Assembly (NCBI GenBank): GCA_916720425.1
Contig: CAKARD010000083.1
Location: 1-5,758 of the forward strand
Direction: 5' to 3'
DNA from: an uncultured Kingella sp.
GTDB lineage: Bacteria; Pseudomonadota; Gammaproteobacteria; Burkholderiales; Neisseriaceae
DNA length: 5,758 nt
Below the pieces are notes generated by a model. The model ran no database searches. It was given only the letters and a program-made list of their open reading frames with translations, and had not been told where the DNA came from. This document shows, piece by piece, positions 1-5,758 of the stretch. Each line of letters begins with the position of its first letter. Positions within the stretch are counted from its first letter, which is position 1. The position numbers and the translations under genes were made by a program.

Positions 1-123
1 CTGTGCATCCAAAGGAATTCCTTGTACCACATTGGGTTTATAATAGGGCATTTTCTCCATAATCCCAGGTGTACACGCACTGATACCAAAGCTTATCGCC
101 ATAAATAGCAACATTTTTTTCAT
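1..123 (-). CDS. bamE: BamE/SmpA-like outer-membrane lipoprotein, 5' part (truncated by window edge)
   Basis: Forty-one codons are visible, from an ATG at 123-121 to the left edge in frame; the C-terminal part lies outside. The product starts MKKMLLFMAISF and has a short lipoprotein signal with lipobox I14-S-A-C17, so Cys17 would be lipidated after signal peptidase II cleavage. The mature start contains YYKPNVVQG (residues 27-35), which resembles the Y-K/R-x-x-x-x-Q-G segment near the N terminus of BamE (SmpA/OmlA). BamE is a small accessory lipoprotein of the BAM complex, which inserts beta-barrel proteins into the outer membrane. The divergent position next to fur is as I remember it in Neisseria and supports the call. 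A weak AAGAGA ribosome site lies about ten bases before the ATG. The BamE identification rests on a short fragment plus context, so another small lipoprotein cannot be excluded. Confidence 0.72.
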   Translation of the reverse strand, partial: MKKMLLFMAISFGISACTPGIMEKMPYYKPNVVQGIPLDAQ

Positions 124-156
124 TTTACAAATTCTCTTTATGGTTAAAATAGGCAA

Positions 157-183
157 AAGATACCACACTTGAACCTTTGTCAA
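157..183 (-). promoter_or_regulatory. Predicted sigma-70 promoter of the bamE-like gene
   Basis: On the minus strand a perfect -35 box TTGACA (183-178) is followed after 15 bases by TATCTT (162-157). TATCTT is preceded by TGG, giving an extended -10 (TGnTATCTT). Transcription would begin near position 150, leaving a leader of about 27 bases before the ATG at 123. The short spacer is compensated by the TGn element. This is prediction from motif matching only. Confidence 0.6.
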
Positions 184-223
184 AAGTTTTATTAAAAACT
201 TTTATCGTTTCATTGCTTATTAA

Positions 224-238
224 TGATATGATAAAAAG
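224..238 (+). promoter_or_regulatory. Predicted extended -10 promoter of fur, with a weak Fur-box-like overlap
   Basis: TGATATGAT at 224-232 reads as an extended -10 (TGn followed by TATGAT, five of six matches to TATAAT). No convincing -35 box sits at the right distance, as is usual for extended -10 promoters. Transcription would start near 239 and leave a leader of about 32 bases. The stretch 220-238 matches the 19-base Fur consensus GATAATGATAATCATTATC at only nine positions by my count, all but one in the left half. Autoregulation is therefore possible but weakly supported. Confidence 0.45.
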
Positions 239-259
239 GTTATAAGATTACATCATATG

Positions 260-264
260 AAGGA
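260..264 (+). promoter_or_regulatory. Ribosome binding site of fur
   Basis: AAGGA at 260-264 is a good Shine-Dalgarno core. It lies six bases before the ATG at 271 and nine bases before the second in-frame ATG at 274. Both spacings are workable, so it does not decide between the two adjacent starts. Confidence 0.7.
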
Positions 265-270
265 AAATCC

Positions 271-699
271 ATGATGGACAATATTACACAACTCAAAGAC
301 AACGGTTTGAAAGTAACTGGCCCACGTTTAAAAATATTGGCTTTGTTTGAGCAACATTCCAATAAACACTTAAGCGCGGAAGATGTTTATCGTTTGTTAT
401 TGGACGATAATATTGAAGTGGGTGTGGCAACGATTTATCGTGTATTAACTCAATTTGAACAAGCAGGCATTTTACTACGCCACTATTTTGAAAGCGGCAA
501 AGCCATTTACGAGCTGAATAAGGGTACGCATCACGATCACTTAGTTTGCTTAAAATGTGATCGAGTGACCGAATTCCAAAGCCCTGAAATTGAGCAATTA
601 CAAGAAAAAATCGCCGAAGAACAAGGTTATCGTGTGATTGATCATGCCCTATATATGTATGGTATTTGTAGCGATTGCCAGAAAAAAGAAAAACGTTAA
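271..699 (+). CDS. fur: Ferric uptake regulator Fur
   Basis: This 142-residue protein is the iron-responsive transcription factor Fur. With Fe(II) bound, the dimer sits on 19-bp Fur boxes and usually represses iron-uptake genes. The N-terminal winged-helix domain spans about residues 1-83, with KVTGPRLKIL (14-23) and the recognition region GVATIYRVLTQFEQAGIL (51-68). The C-terminal metal and dimer domain contains HHDH (87-90), the C93-x-x-C96 pair and the second pair C133-x-x-C136, which together fit the structural zinc site. H33, E81, H88, H90, E101 and H125 are candidate metal ligands by family analogy. The length is normal and nothing is missing. Translation may begin at 271 or at the second ATG at 274. 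The gene is divergent from the bamE-like lipoprotein gene and convergent with the ABC transporter gene, which it meets at a shared hairpin. It very likely controls the receptor gene further along this window. Confidence 0.98.
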   Translation: MMDNITQLKDNGLKVTGPRLKILALFEQHSNKHLSAEDVYRLLLDDNIEVGVATIYRVLTQFEQAGILLRHYFESGKAIYELNKGTHHDHLVCLKCDRVTEFQSPEIEQLQEKIAEEQGYRVIDHALYMYGICSDCQKKEKR

Positions 700-701
700 A
701 C

Positions 702-730
702 ACAAACCGCCCATTTATAGGGCGGTTTGT
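702..730. terminator. Bidirectional intrinsic terminator between fur and the ABC transporter gene
   Basis: An 11-bp perfect inverted repeat (702-712 with 720-730, arm ACAAACCGCCC) encloses a seven-base loop. The GC-rich core lies at the loop side and the A/T pairs at the base, so the 3' arm ends in GGTTTGT in both directions. On the minus strand it is followed by T-rich sequence. The hairpin begins three bases after the fur stop codon and directly abuts the stop codon of the ABC gene (731-733). It fits a shared terminator for two convergent genes. Confidence 0.88.
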
Positions 731-2521
731 TCACTTATCTATGTATTCACATTCCCCACTTATAATATTAATACTTCGCTGATGAAATTGTGTGAGCGTG
801 CTACGATGCCCAATACTCATAATCATACTATCTGGCATTTCTTGACGTATCACATGATACAATGTGGCTTCGGTTGGCTCGTCCAAAGCAGCGGTGGCTT
901 CATCTAACAAAATGACTTTGGGACGTGCCAATAATACACGCACAAATGCGATTCGTTGCAATTCACCTGGTGAGAGAATATGTTGCCAATCTTGGATTTG
1001 ATGTAAGTTTTCTTGTAAATACGCCAAATGACAATCGTGTAGTGCCTCTATCAGTTCACTTTCACTGACTCGCAAATCAGGATAACAAATCGCTTCCAAT
1101 AATGTTCCCTGTGGAACGTAGGCCCTTTGTGGTACAAACATGGTATCACGCAAATGTGGGGCTTGAATCTCTCCCGTGCCACCATACACCCACAAATCTG
1201 CCAAAAAGCGTAATAATGACGTTTTACCACAACCAGAATGGCCTTTAATCAATACACTCTCACCTGGTTCTATAGTCAGATTAATATTATTAATTAATAC
1301 ATCACCCTTGGGGCGTAATAATGTAATATTTTTTAACTGTAGACGGTTTTTGCTATTTTGACGTGTTACTTGAGTCGGGTGTGAATTTTGTTCCATGCTA
1401 ATTAAAAAACCACTTAAACGTTCCAAACGCGCCCGATAAGCAGTAAATTTGTCATAAAACAAGCGAAAAAATGATAATGCCTTTTGCAAACGTGCAAATG
1501 ATTGCACAGTTTGTTGAATATCCCCCAACTGAATTTGCCCTGAAAATAAACGTGGTGCTTGCAAAATAATTGGAAATAGCTGCACACTTTGGCTAAACAT
1601 CTCATTAAAACCACTTAATGAGACACTTTGACGGGCTATACGCCAACGATTTTTGATGATGGCAGCGAAGCGTTCGGATAGTCGTTGATGTTCCACAGAT
1701 TCGCCGTGATAAAACGCAACGCTTTCGGCATGGTCGCGCACACGAATCAATGAATAACGATAATCACCGTTTAAGCGCTCATTTTCATAATTATATTTAA
1801 TCAATGGGTCACCAATCCACATCGCAATAAAGGTTGCCAAAATCACAAATATAAATACAAAAAATACCATACCATGTGAAATGCTTATTCCAAACACATT
1901 TAACACCCCCGCCAAGCCCCAAAGCACTAGGCCAAATTCTAAAGAAGACAACACCGAATTGAGCATTCCACGTATAAACTCTATAGTATTATTAATAAAT
2001 TCTTGTGCATCTTGTTGAATACGTTGATCTATATTATCAGGGCTTTTATGACGATTTTGCATTTGTAGGCGATAATAATTTTTTTGCGACAACCAGCGTG
2101 ATACTAAAACTTCATTGAGTTTCTCTGACCATTTAATGGCTAATGATTGATCTAAAAAATCATTCACTGCACCATTAAATGTGCGCAATAAAACTACTGT
2201 AGCATTGAGGGCAACAAATTGCCAAAAAGCATTAACATCAAGTTTTTGCATTGAAGTATAAAGTCCATTGGACATAAAGGTACTCAATACATTTAGACGG
2301 ATTTCGGATAGTAACAATACAATCATCAATAAAATAAACAATAATACCTTAATAGCGGTCTTCTTATTTAAACACGGTGAAATAACATATTGAAACTGCT
2401 GGCCAAATTTAGTATACCTTGCCAAAATCCAAATCACTAGCACTAGAAAAATACACACACTACAAACGGTTTGTAACAACCAAATAGGGCTGTTATATAA
2501 GGTTTCTTGCCATTTTTCCAT
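731..2521 (-). CDS. YddA/SbmA-BacA-type ABC transporter, fused permease and ATPase
   Basis: This 596-residue protein joins an N-terminal membrane domain to a C-terminal ATPase, the layout of the YddA / ABCD-like family (membrane domain of the ABC_membrane_2 and SbmA_BacA type). Hydrophobic segments lie near residues 14-33, 56-73, 99-113, 188-210 and 216-237, with a possible sixth near 310-325. Family-typical segments are NIDQRIQQDAQEF (163-175) and the HAESVAFYHGE stretch (264-274). The ATPase is complete: Walker A GHSGCGKT (427-434), Q-loop Q465, signature LSPGELQR (516-523), Walker B VILLDE (536-541), D-loop ALDE (545-548) and H-loop H572. It would act as a homodimer in the inner membrane. 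Relatives move peptides, peptide antibiotics or cobalamin, and several act as importers despite their exporter-like fold. It follows the receptor gene by 71 bases on the same strand, which suggests a shared iron-related role. No strong ribosome site precedes the ATG at 2521. Substrate and transport direction cannot be read from the sequence. Confidence 0.88.
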   Translation of the reverse strand: MEKWQETLYNSPIWLLQTVCSVCIFLVLVIWILARYTKFGQQFQYVISPCLNKKTAIKVLLFILLMIVLLLSEIRLNVLSTFMSNGLYTSMQKLDVNAFWQFVALNATVVLLRTFNGAVNDFLDQSLAIKWSEKLNEVLVSRWLSQKNYYRLQMQNRHKSPDNIDQRIQQDAQEFINNTIEFIRGMLNSVLSSLEFGLVLWGLAGVLNVFGISISHGMVFFVFIFVILATFIAMWIGDPLIKYNYENERLNGDYRYSLIRVRDHAESVAFYHGESVEHQRLSERFAAIIKNRWRIARQSVSLSGFNEMFSQSVQLFPIILQAPRLFSGQIQLGDIQQTVQSFARLQKALSFFRLFYDKFTAYRARLERLSGFLISMEQNSHPTQVTRQNSKNRLQLKNITLLRPKGDVLINNINLTIEPGESVLIKGHSGCGKTSLLRFLADLWVYGGTGEIQAPHLRDTMFVPQRAYVPQGTLLEAICYPDLRVSESELIEALHDCHLAYLQENLHQIQDWQHILSPGELQRIAFVRVLLARPKVILLDEATAALDEPTEATLYHVIRQEMPDSMIMSIGHRSTLTQFHQRSINIISGECEYIDK

Positions 2522-2540
2522 AATATTTCACAAATAAATT

Positions 2541-2574
2541 TTGGGCAACTCAAATTTAATTTTGAGTTACCCAA
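2541..2574 (-). terminator. Hairpin between receptor and ABC gene (terminator or attenuator)
   Basis: Arms 2541-2554 and 2561-2574 form a 14-bp stem with one G-U wobble in the minus-strand RNA, around a six-base loop. The stem has a GGG/CCC core near its base, and the sequence after it on the minus strand is AAAATTTATTTG, a poor U-tract. It lies 18 bases after the receptor stop codon and 19 bases before the ABC start. It may be a leaky terminator that lowers ABC expression relative to the receptor, or an mRNA 3'-end stabiliser. I see no separate convincing promoter for the ABC gene in this gap. Confidence 0.65.
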
Positions 2575-2592
2575 TTAATCAAAGTATGGTGA

Positions 2593-4866
2593 TTAGAAAT
2601 GCCAATCAGCTTTGAGCCATACCGTACGAGGCATACCTAGTACGGCAAAACTACGGTCATATTGACCGCGTTGTACTTGCCAATATCCTTTATTAAATAC
2701 GTTTTCTACTGCACCACTAATCACGACACTTTGTTGGTCTTTTAATTTCATGGTGTAACGTGCGCCGACATCAACCAAAGTGTATGAAGGGAAGGCGTAT
2801 TTTTTTTGCGTATCTTGATATGACTTGCCAAAATGCGATACACCTGCATTGAGTGTTAAACCTGAAACATAAGGCGTATCCCACTCAACACTTGCTTTTG
2901 CGATGATTTTAGGATTGGCAACTTGCACACCGCTTACTAAATTATCTTTGTAATTAGGATAGTTTTTTACGCGGGATTGTAAATAAGTCAAACCAAAGCT
3001 GGGGCGCAAGGTTTTGTTGAGCAAATTGCCATAGAAATTAAATTCAATACCACGATTGCGTTCAAATCCTTGTGCCTCACCAGAGTCAATTAAACCTGCT
3101 TTGTGCAAAGTTGCAAAATCAGAATTTGGGTGAGTGTATTTGATTCTTCCTTTTTCTTCTTTATAAGCACCAAGCCAATAACCAGGACGTTTGATTTGGA
3201 ATACATTTAATGTTGTAACAAAATCACCCCAGTTTTTGCGTACACCTACTTCAAATTGACGGCTAACACGCGGTTTAGACATAGAATAACTGCCGTCACC
3301 ATTTTCGTTGATGCTGCCTGGTTCCAAGTCTTCCATGTAATTACCATACACGGTTAGATTGGGATTAGGTACCCATGCTGCCATCAACATGGGGCTAAAA
3401 CGGCTGGCATCGGCTGTTTTGATACTAGATGGAGGTGTTTTAACGAGTGAAACTTTGCCATCGTTATAAGATATCTTGGTTTGTTTTACTTGTTGATAAC
3501 GACCACCTAAAGTTAAGCGGTATTGGTTGTCTACAAAACCAAAAGTATTAGATAAAGCCAAACTGTTGACAATGATTTTGGTATCCATGTTTGGGTTTGC
3601 ATCCCATCTATGGTCATAATCATTTGGAATACTGGCTAGTCCTGCTGCCAAATCGCCATATGGATTAATTACTTTACTTGCACTAGATGAACCATAACCA
3701 CGATAAGTTAAACGTTTACGATTAATACGGTCAAATGCCACATTCCAGCTATTGCTCACAGAACCCAAATCAAAATCACCGCGTGCTGCCAAGTTCATAC
3801 TTAACGTTTTGAAACGTTGATCAGTTAAACGACTTGTACCAGAATTGTAAGTTAAGCCACCTAAACGTACCGTAGGCGAAGCTAAAATACCATAATAACG
3901 AGCATCGTTATAACCAATACCGCCTGTGATTTGGACTTTATCCGTTGCATCGTATTCAAAAGTTGCCATATTGGTTTGACTGCGGGTATTTTGATATTGC
4001 CAGCTTGGGACTAAATTAGTCTTGCCATCTAATGCGTCAAATAACCGCGCATCAGCATTTTGGATATCTTGCATACGCGCGCGACCACCATTAGCCTTGC
4101 GTTTGGCATATACGCTATCTAGCGATACACGCAGTTTTTCACCACGATAATCACCGTTGATAGAAAATTCTTTGTTGTCTTCTTTATAGCCATCGCGAGG
4201 CGTATCGCCATGTCGCATTAAACCATTTGCACGTACACCAAATTGTTTGCTCTCGCCAAAACGTTGTCCTACGTCTGCCGAAACTTGACCACGACTGTCG
4301 CTAAACCAAGCAGTGCTAATGCGGCGGTTGCCTTGGTTAGAGGCTTTTTTGGTTTCCATATTCACCGCGCCAGATACTGCACCTTCAGGGTCCATGCCGT
4401 TTACAGCAGTGGAAGCACCTTTAATCAATTGTGCAGAACCCACATGAACGCTTGCCGTGCCTTGCGTGCCATACATACCCGCCAAACCATTGACGCTAAA
4501 TTGACGCGCATCTAATTGATAACCACGGAAATATAAACCCGTTAAGGTATTGGTTTCACCGCCAAATTGCCATACTGAAGCATCTTTTTTAGCAATAGCA
4601 TCAACCAATGTGCGTTGTTGGCTATCGTTTAAATATTTTTCGTCATAATTAATAACGGTAATGGGTGCTTGAAAAGATGGCGTTTTGCCCAGCAAACCTA
4701 AATTTGCCGTATCACGCAAATTGCCGTCAGAAACTTTTGACAAAGCGCGGACGCGTTTGGCAGAAACGGTAATATTTTGTAGTTCTTGACTATTATCATC
4801 TGCCCAGACCATTTGTGTCATGCCTAGGCTCAATAATGCAAAGGTTAAGGGAGTGAGTTTCATCAT
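2593..4866 (-). CDS. TonB-dependent siderophore-type outer-membrane receptor
   Basis: From the ATG at 4866 the product is 757 residues, normal for a TonB-dependent siderophore receptor. A signal peptide covers residues 1-22 (ending MVWA, probable cleavage before DDNSQ). A TonB-box-like segment NITVSA lies at 31-36. The plug domain spans about 50-175 and contains LYFRGYQLDARQF (111-123), VGSAQLIKGASTAV (142-155) and EGAVSGAVNMETKK (161-174), the counterpart of the usual GG-x-I-N-x-x-TK plug end. The rest is the 22-strand barrel, ending with NVFNKGYW (722-729) and the last strand VWLKADWHF with terminal Phe757, the usual signal for BAM-mediated insertion. It would bind a ferric chelate at the surface and import it with TonB-ExbB-ExbD energy. 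The frame stays open upstream to 4986, but that extension would bury the signal peptide behind 40 AT-rich codons, so the start is placed at 4866 (or 4863). No clear ribosome site is seen. The ligand is unknown. Confidence 0.93.
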   Translation of the reverse strand: MMKLTPLTFALLSLGMTQMVWADDNSQELQNITVSAKRVRALSKVSDGNLRDTANLGLLGKTPSFQAPITVINYDEKYLNDSQQRTLVDAIAKKDASVWQFGGETNTLTGLYFRGYQLDARQFSVNGLAGMYGTQGTASVHVGSAQLIKGASTAVNGMDPEGAVSGAVNMETKKASNQGNRRISTAWFSDSRGQVSADVGQRFGESKQFGVRANGLMRHGDTPRDGYKEDNKEFSINGDYRGEKLRVSLDSVYAKRKANGGRARMQDIQNADARLFDALDGKTNLVPSWQYQNTRSQTNMATFEYDATDKVQITGGIGYNDARYYGILASPTVRLGGLTYNSGTSRLTDQRFKTLSMNLAARGDFDLGSVSNSWNVAFDRINRKRLTYRGYGSSSASKVINPYGDLAAGLASIPNDYDHRWDANPNMDTKIIVNSLALSNTFGFVDNQYRLTLGGRYQQVKQTKISYNDGKVSLVKTPPSSIKTADASRFSPMLMAAWVPNPNLTVYGNYMEDLEPGSINENGDGSYSMSKPRVSRQFEVGVRKNWGDFVTTLNVFQIKRPGYWLGAYKEEKGRIKYTHPNSDFATLHKAGLIDSGEAQGFERNRGIEFNFYGNLLNKTLRPSFGLTYLQSRVKNYPNYKDNLVSGVQVANPKIIAKASVEWDTPYVSGLTLNAGVSHFGKSYQDTQKKYAFPSYTLVDVGARYTMKLKDQQSVVISGAVENVFNKGYWQVQRGQYDRSFAVLGMPRTVWLKADWHF

Positions 4867-4896
4867 TATGTTTGTTTGTGAAAAGTAAAATTTTGG

Positions 4897-4925
4897 ATTA
4901 TACACTAAATAAAATAAATAAAAAT
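4897..4925 (-). promoter_or_regulatory. Predicted promoter of the TonB-dependent receptor gene
   Basis: On the minus strand a perfect TATAAT (4902-4897) lies about 31 bases before the start codon. The -35 position after a 17-base spacer (4925-4920) is only T-rich and not a clear TTGACA. Transcription would start near 4890, leaving a leader of about 24 bases. The surrounding tract 4906-4956 has a single C and otherwise only A and T, which may act as an UP element or bend easily. Confidence 0.6.
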
Positions 4926-4941
4926 AATTATTATTAAAATA
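4923..4941. promoter_or_regulatory. Fur-box-like operator at the receptor promoter
   Basis: This 19-base stretch matches the consensus GATAATGATAATCATTATC at 12 positions by hand alignment, including AATAAT at the left end. It overlaps the expected -35 element and extends upstream of it, a position where Fur would block RNA polymerase. The surrounding DNA is extremely AT-rich, which raises the chance of an accidental match. The case rests on three facts together: the site, its position and the downstream receptor gene. Confidence 0.5.
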
Positions 4942-5071
4942 CAATATAAAATTATAGGCCATATTGTTTTCATATTTTTTAACCAAACATCACGCATCAA
5001 AGCCAAAAAAACATCATAAAGATTGAATTTCTTGTGATTGAACACATATTCATCATACTAGTTTTTATGGG

Positions 5072-5101
5072 TGAATATTTTTATACCCTTTGTTTTATAA
5101 T
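5072..5101 (+). promoter_or_regulatory. Possible prlC promoter
   Basis: A perfect TATAAT lies at 5096-5101, 45 bases before the prlC ATG. The best -35 candidate is TGAATA (5072-5077) with an 18-base spacer, only three of six matches. An alternative weaker pair is TTGTGA (5032-5037) with CATACT (5054-5059). The call depends mainly on the -10 box. Confidence 0.4.
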
Positions 5102-5146
5102 ATTGAATAGATACACCATCGTTAATAAATCTTCAGAAAGTATATT

Positions 5147-5758
5147 ATGCAATCTAATACTCTACTCTCACTCAATCAAGAACCTTGTTTTGATGCGATT
5201 CAAATTGAAGGCATTAAACCTGCTTTGCAAACCGCTATGCAACAGGCGCGTCAAGTTATTGCGGACATTAAAAATCAAGAGACACCAACATGGCTCAATA
5301 CTGTGGAACCTTTAACCCAAGCGACAGAATATGTTAGCCGAATTTGGGGCGTGGTGGCGCATTTAAATTCGGTGGCAGATACCCCACCTCTTCGTGCTGT
5401 GTATAACGAAATGATGCCTGAAATAACCATTTTTTTCACTGAAATAGGACAAGATATTGAACTCTATGCACGTTTTAAAGCCATCTCTCAATCAGATGAA
5501 GCCAAAAAATTGACCAATGAACAACAAACCAAATTGGCACATGATTTACGCGGTTTTGTATTAAGTGGTGCAGAACTCCCCCCTAAACAACAAGAACAAT
5601 TAGCACAATTACAAACTGAAAGCGCACAGCTTTCTGCTCAATTTTCGCAGAATGTTTTAGATGCCACTGATGATTTTGCTTTGTATTTTCCTGATGATAG
5701 TGCTTTATCGGGATTACCAGAAGATGCACGGGCTATGTTTCAAGCAGCAGCGCAAGCA
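5147..5758 (+). CDS. prlC: Oligopeptidase A (M3 family metallopeptidase), N-terminal part
   Basis: The frame opens at ATG 5147 and stays open for 204 codons to the right edge, so only the N-terminal third of a protein usually near 680 residues is visible. The sequence follows Neisseria oligopeptidase A as I recall it: an N-terminal SLNQEPCFDAIQ (8-19), NTVEPLT (51-57), WGVVAHLNSVADTP (67-80), AVYNEMMPEIT (84-94), GFVLSGAELPP (136-146) and AQLSAQFSQNVLDAT (160-174). PrlC/OpdA is a cytoplasmic zinc peptidase that degrades oligopeptides, including cleaved signal peptides. The catalytic HExxH motif lies beyond the window, so activity cannot be checked here. A weak purine-rich AGAAAG (5135-5140) sits six bases before the start. 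The gene is divergent from the receptor and is probably a housekeeping neighbour rather than part of the uptake unit. Confidence 0.93.
   Translation, partial: MQSNTLLSLNQEPCFDAIQIEGIKPALQTAMQQARQVIADIKNQETPTWLNTVEPLTQATEYVSRIWGVVAHLNSVADTPPLRAVYNEMMPEITIFFTEIGQDIELYARFKAISQSDEAKKLTNEQQTKLAHDLRGFVLSGAELPPKQQEQLAQLQTESAQLSAQFSQNVLDATDDFALYFPDDSALSGLPEDARAMFQAAAQA

Larger units (their letters stand above)
4867..5146. other. Divergent intergenic region between receptor and prlC
   Basis: These 280 bases hold the receptor promoter and Fur-like site on the left and a possible prlC promoter on the right. Between about 4957 and 5060 I see no gene, strong hairpin or repeat. An open frame in the plus direction starting at 5034 overlaps the prlC start in another frame and has no family resemblance. 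It is not treated as a gene. Confidence 0.6.

Noticed and set aside
638..907. Plus-strand frame bridging the end of fur and the ABC gene
   Set aside because: It crosses the shared terminator and is out of frame with fur and antisense to the ABC gene.
4243..4515. Plus-strand open frame of 90 codons inside the receptor gene
   Set aside because: It is antisense to a conserved plug region and has low-complexity composition typical of a shadow frame.
4723..4732. GCCGTCAGAA, one base from the Neisseria 10-base uptake sequence
   Set aside because: It has a mismatch in the core, is single and lies within receptor coding sequence.
4867..4986. N-terminal extension of the receptor reading frame by 40 codons
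   Set aside because: It would place a hydrophobic, AT-driven stretch ahead of a well-formed signal peptide, and it runs through the predicted promoter and Fur-like site.
5070..5090. GGGT...ACCC inverted repeat upstream of prlC
   Set aside because: Only four or five pairs form before mismatches, too weak for a terminator or regulatory hairpin call.
5034..5315. Plus-strand open frame of 93 codons
   Set aside because: It overlaps the prlC start in another frame, has no recognisable family, and the prlC frame matches a known protein.
5411..5422. Near match (10 of 12 bases) to a Neisseriaceae DNA uptake dialect ending GCCTGAA
   Set aside because: It encodes the conserved MMPE segment of PrlC, so protein conservation explains it.

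Overview
The window looks like chromosomal DNA from an AT-rich member of the Neisseriaceae (Betaproteobacteria), or a close relative. As far as I recall the Neisseria proteins, the Fur and oligopeptidase A sequences resemble them closely along their length. A lipoprotein gene of the BamE/SmpA type lies divergent to fur, an arrangement I also recall from Neisseria. I cannot name the genus. No clear 12-base Neisseria-type DNA uptake sequence was found by eye.

Layout: positions 1-123 (minus) carry the start of a bamE-like outer-membrane lipoprotein gene that runs off the left edge. Positions 124-270 form a divergent promoter region. fur (271-699, plus) follows and ends at a strong hairpin (702-730) shared with the convergent gene. 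The minus strand then carries two genes of one probable iron-uptake unit. Reading in their own direction, these are a TonB-dependent siderophore-type receptor (4866 down to 2593), a 71-base gap with a 14-bp hairpin, and a fused permease-ATPase ABC transporter of the YddA/SbmA-BacA type (2521 down to 731). A 280-base divergent region (4867-5146) separates the receptor from the 5' part of prlC (oligopeptidase A), which starts at 5147 and runs off the right edge.

How it may work together: the receptor promoter has a perfect TATAAT -10 box, and a Fur-box-like site (12 of 19 consensus positions by hand count) touches its -35 region. The simplest reading is that Fur represses the receptor and perhaps the ABC transporter when iron is plentiful. 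The receptor would bring a ferric chelate or other large ligand across the outer membrane using TonB energy. The ABC protein would then move that ligand, its peptide-like part or the emptied chelator across the inner membrane. No periplasmic binding protein, ferric reductase or siderophore biosynthesis gene is present, so the ligand and the direction of ABC transport remain open.

I see no insertion sequences, CRISPR, tRNA, rRNA or phage genes. The most interesting element is the receptor/YddA-type ABC pair next to fur. The rest is ordinary housekeeping sequence.
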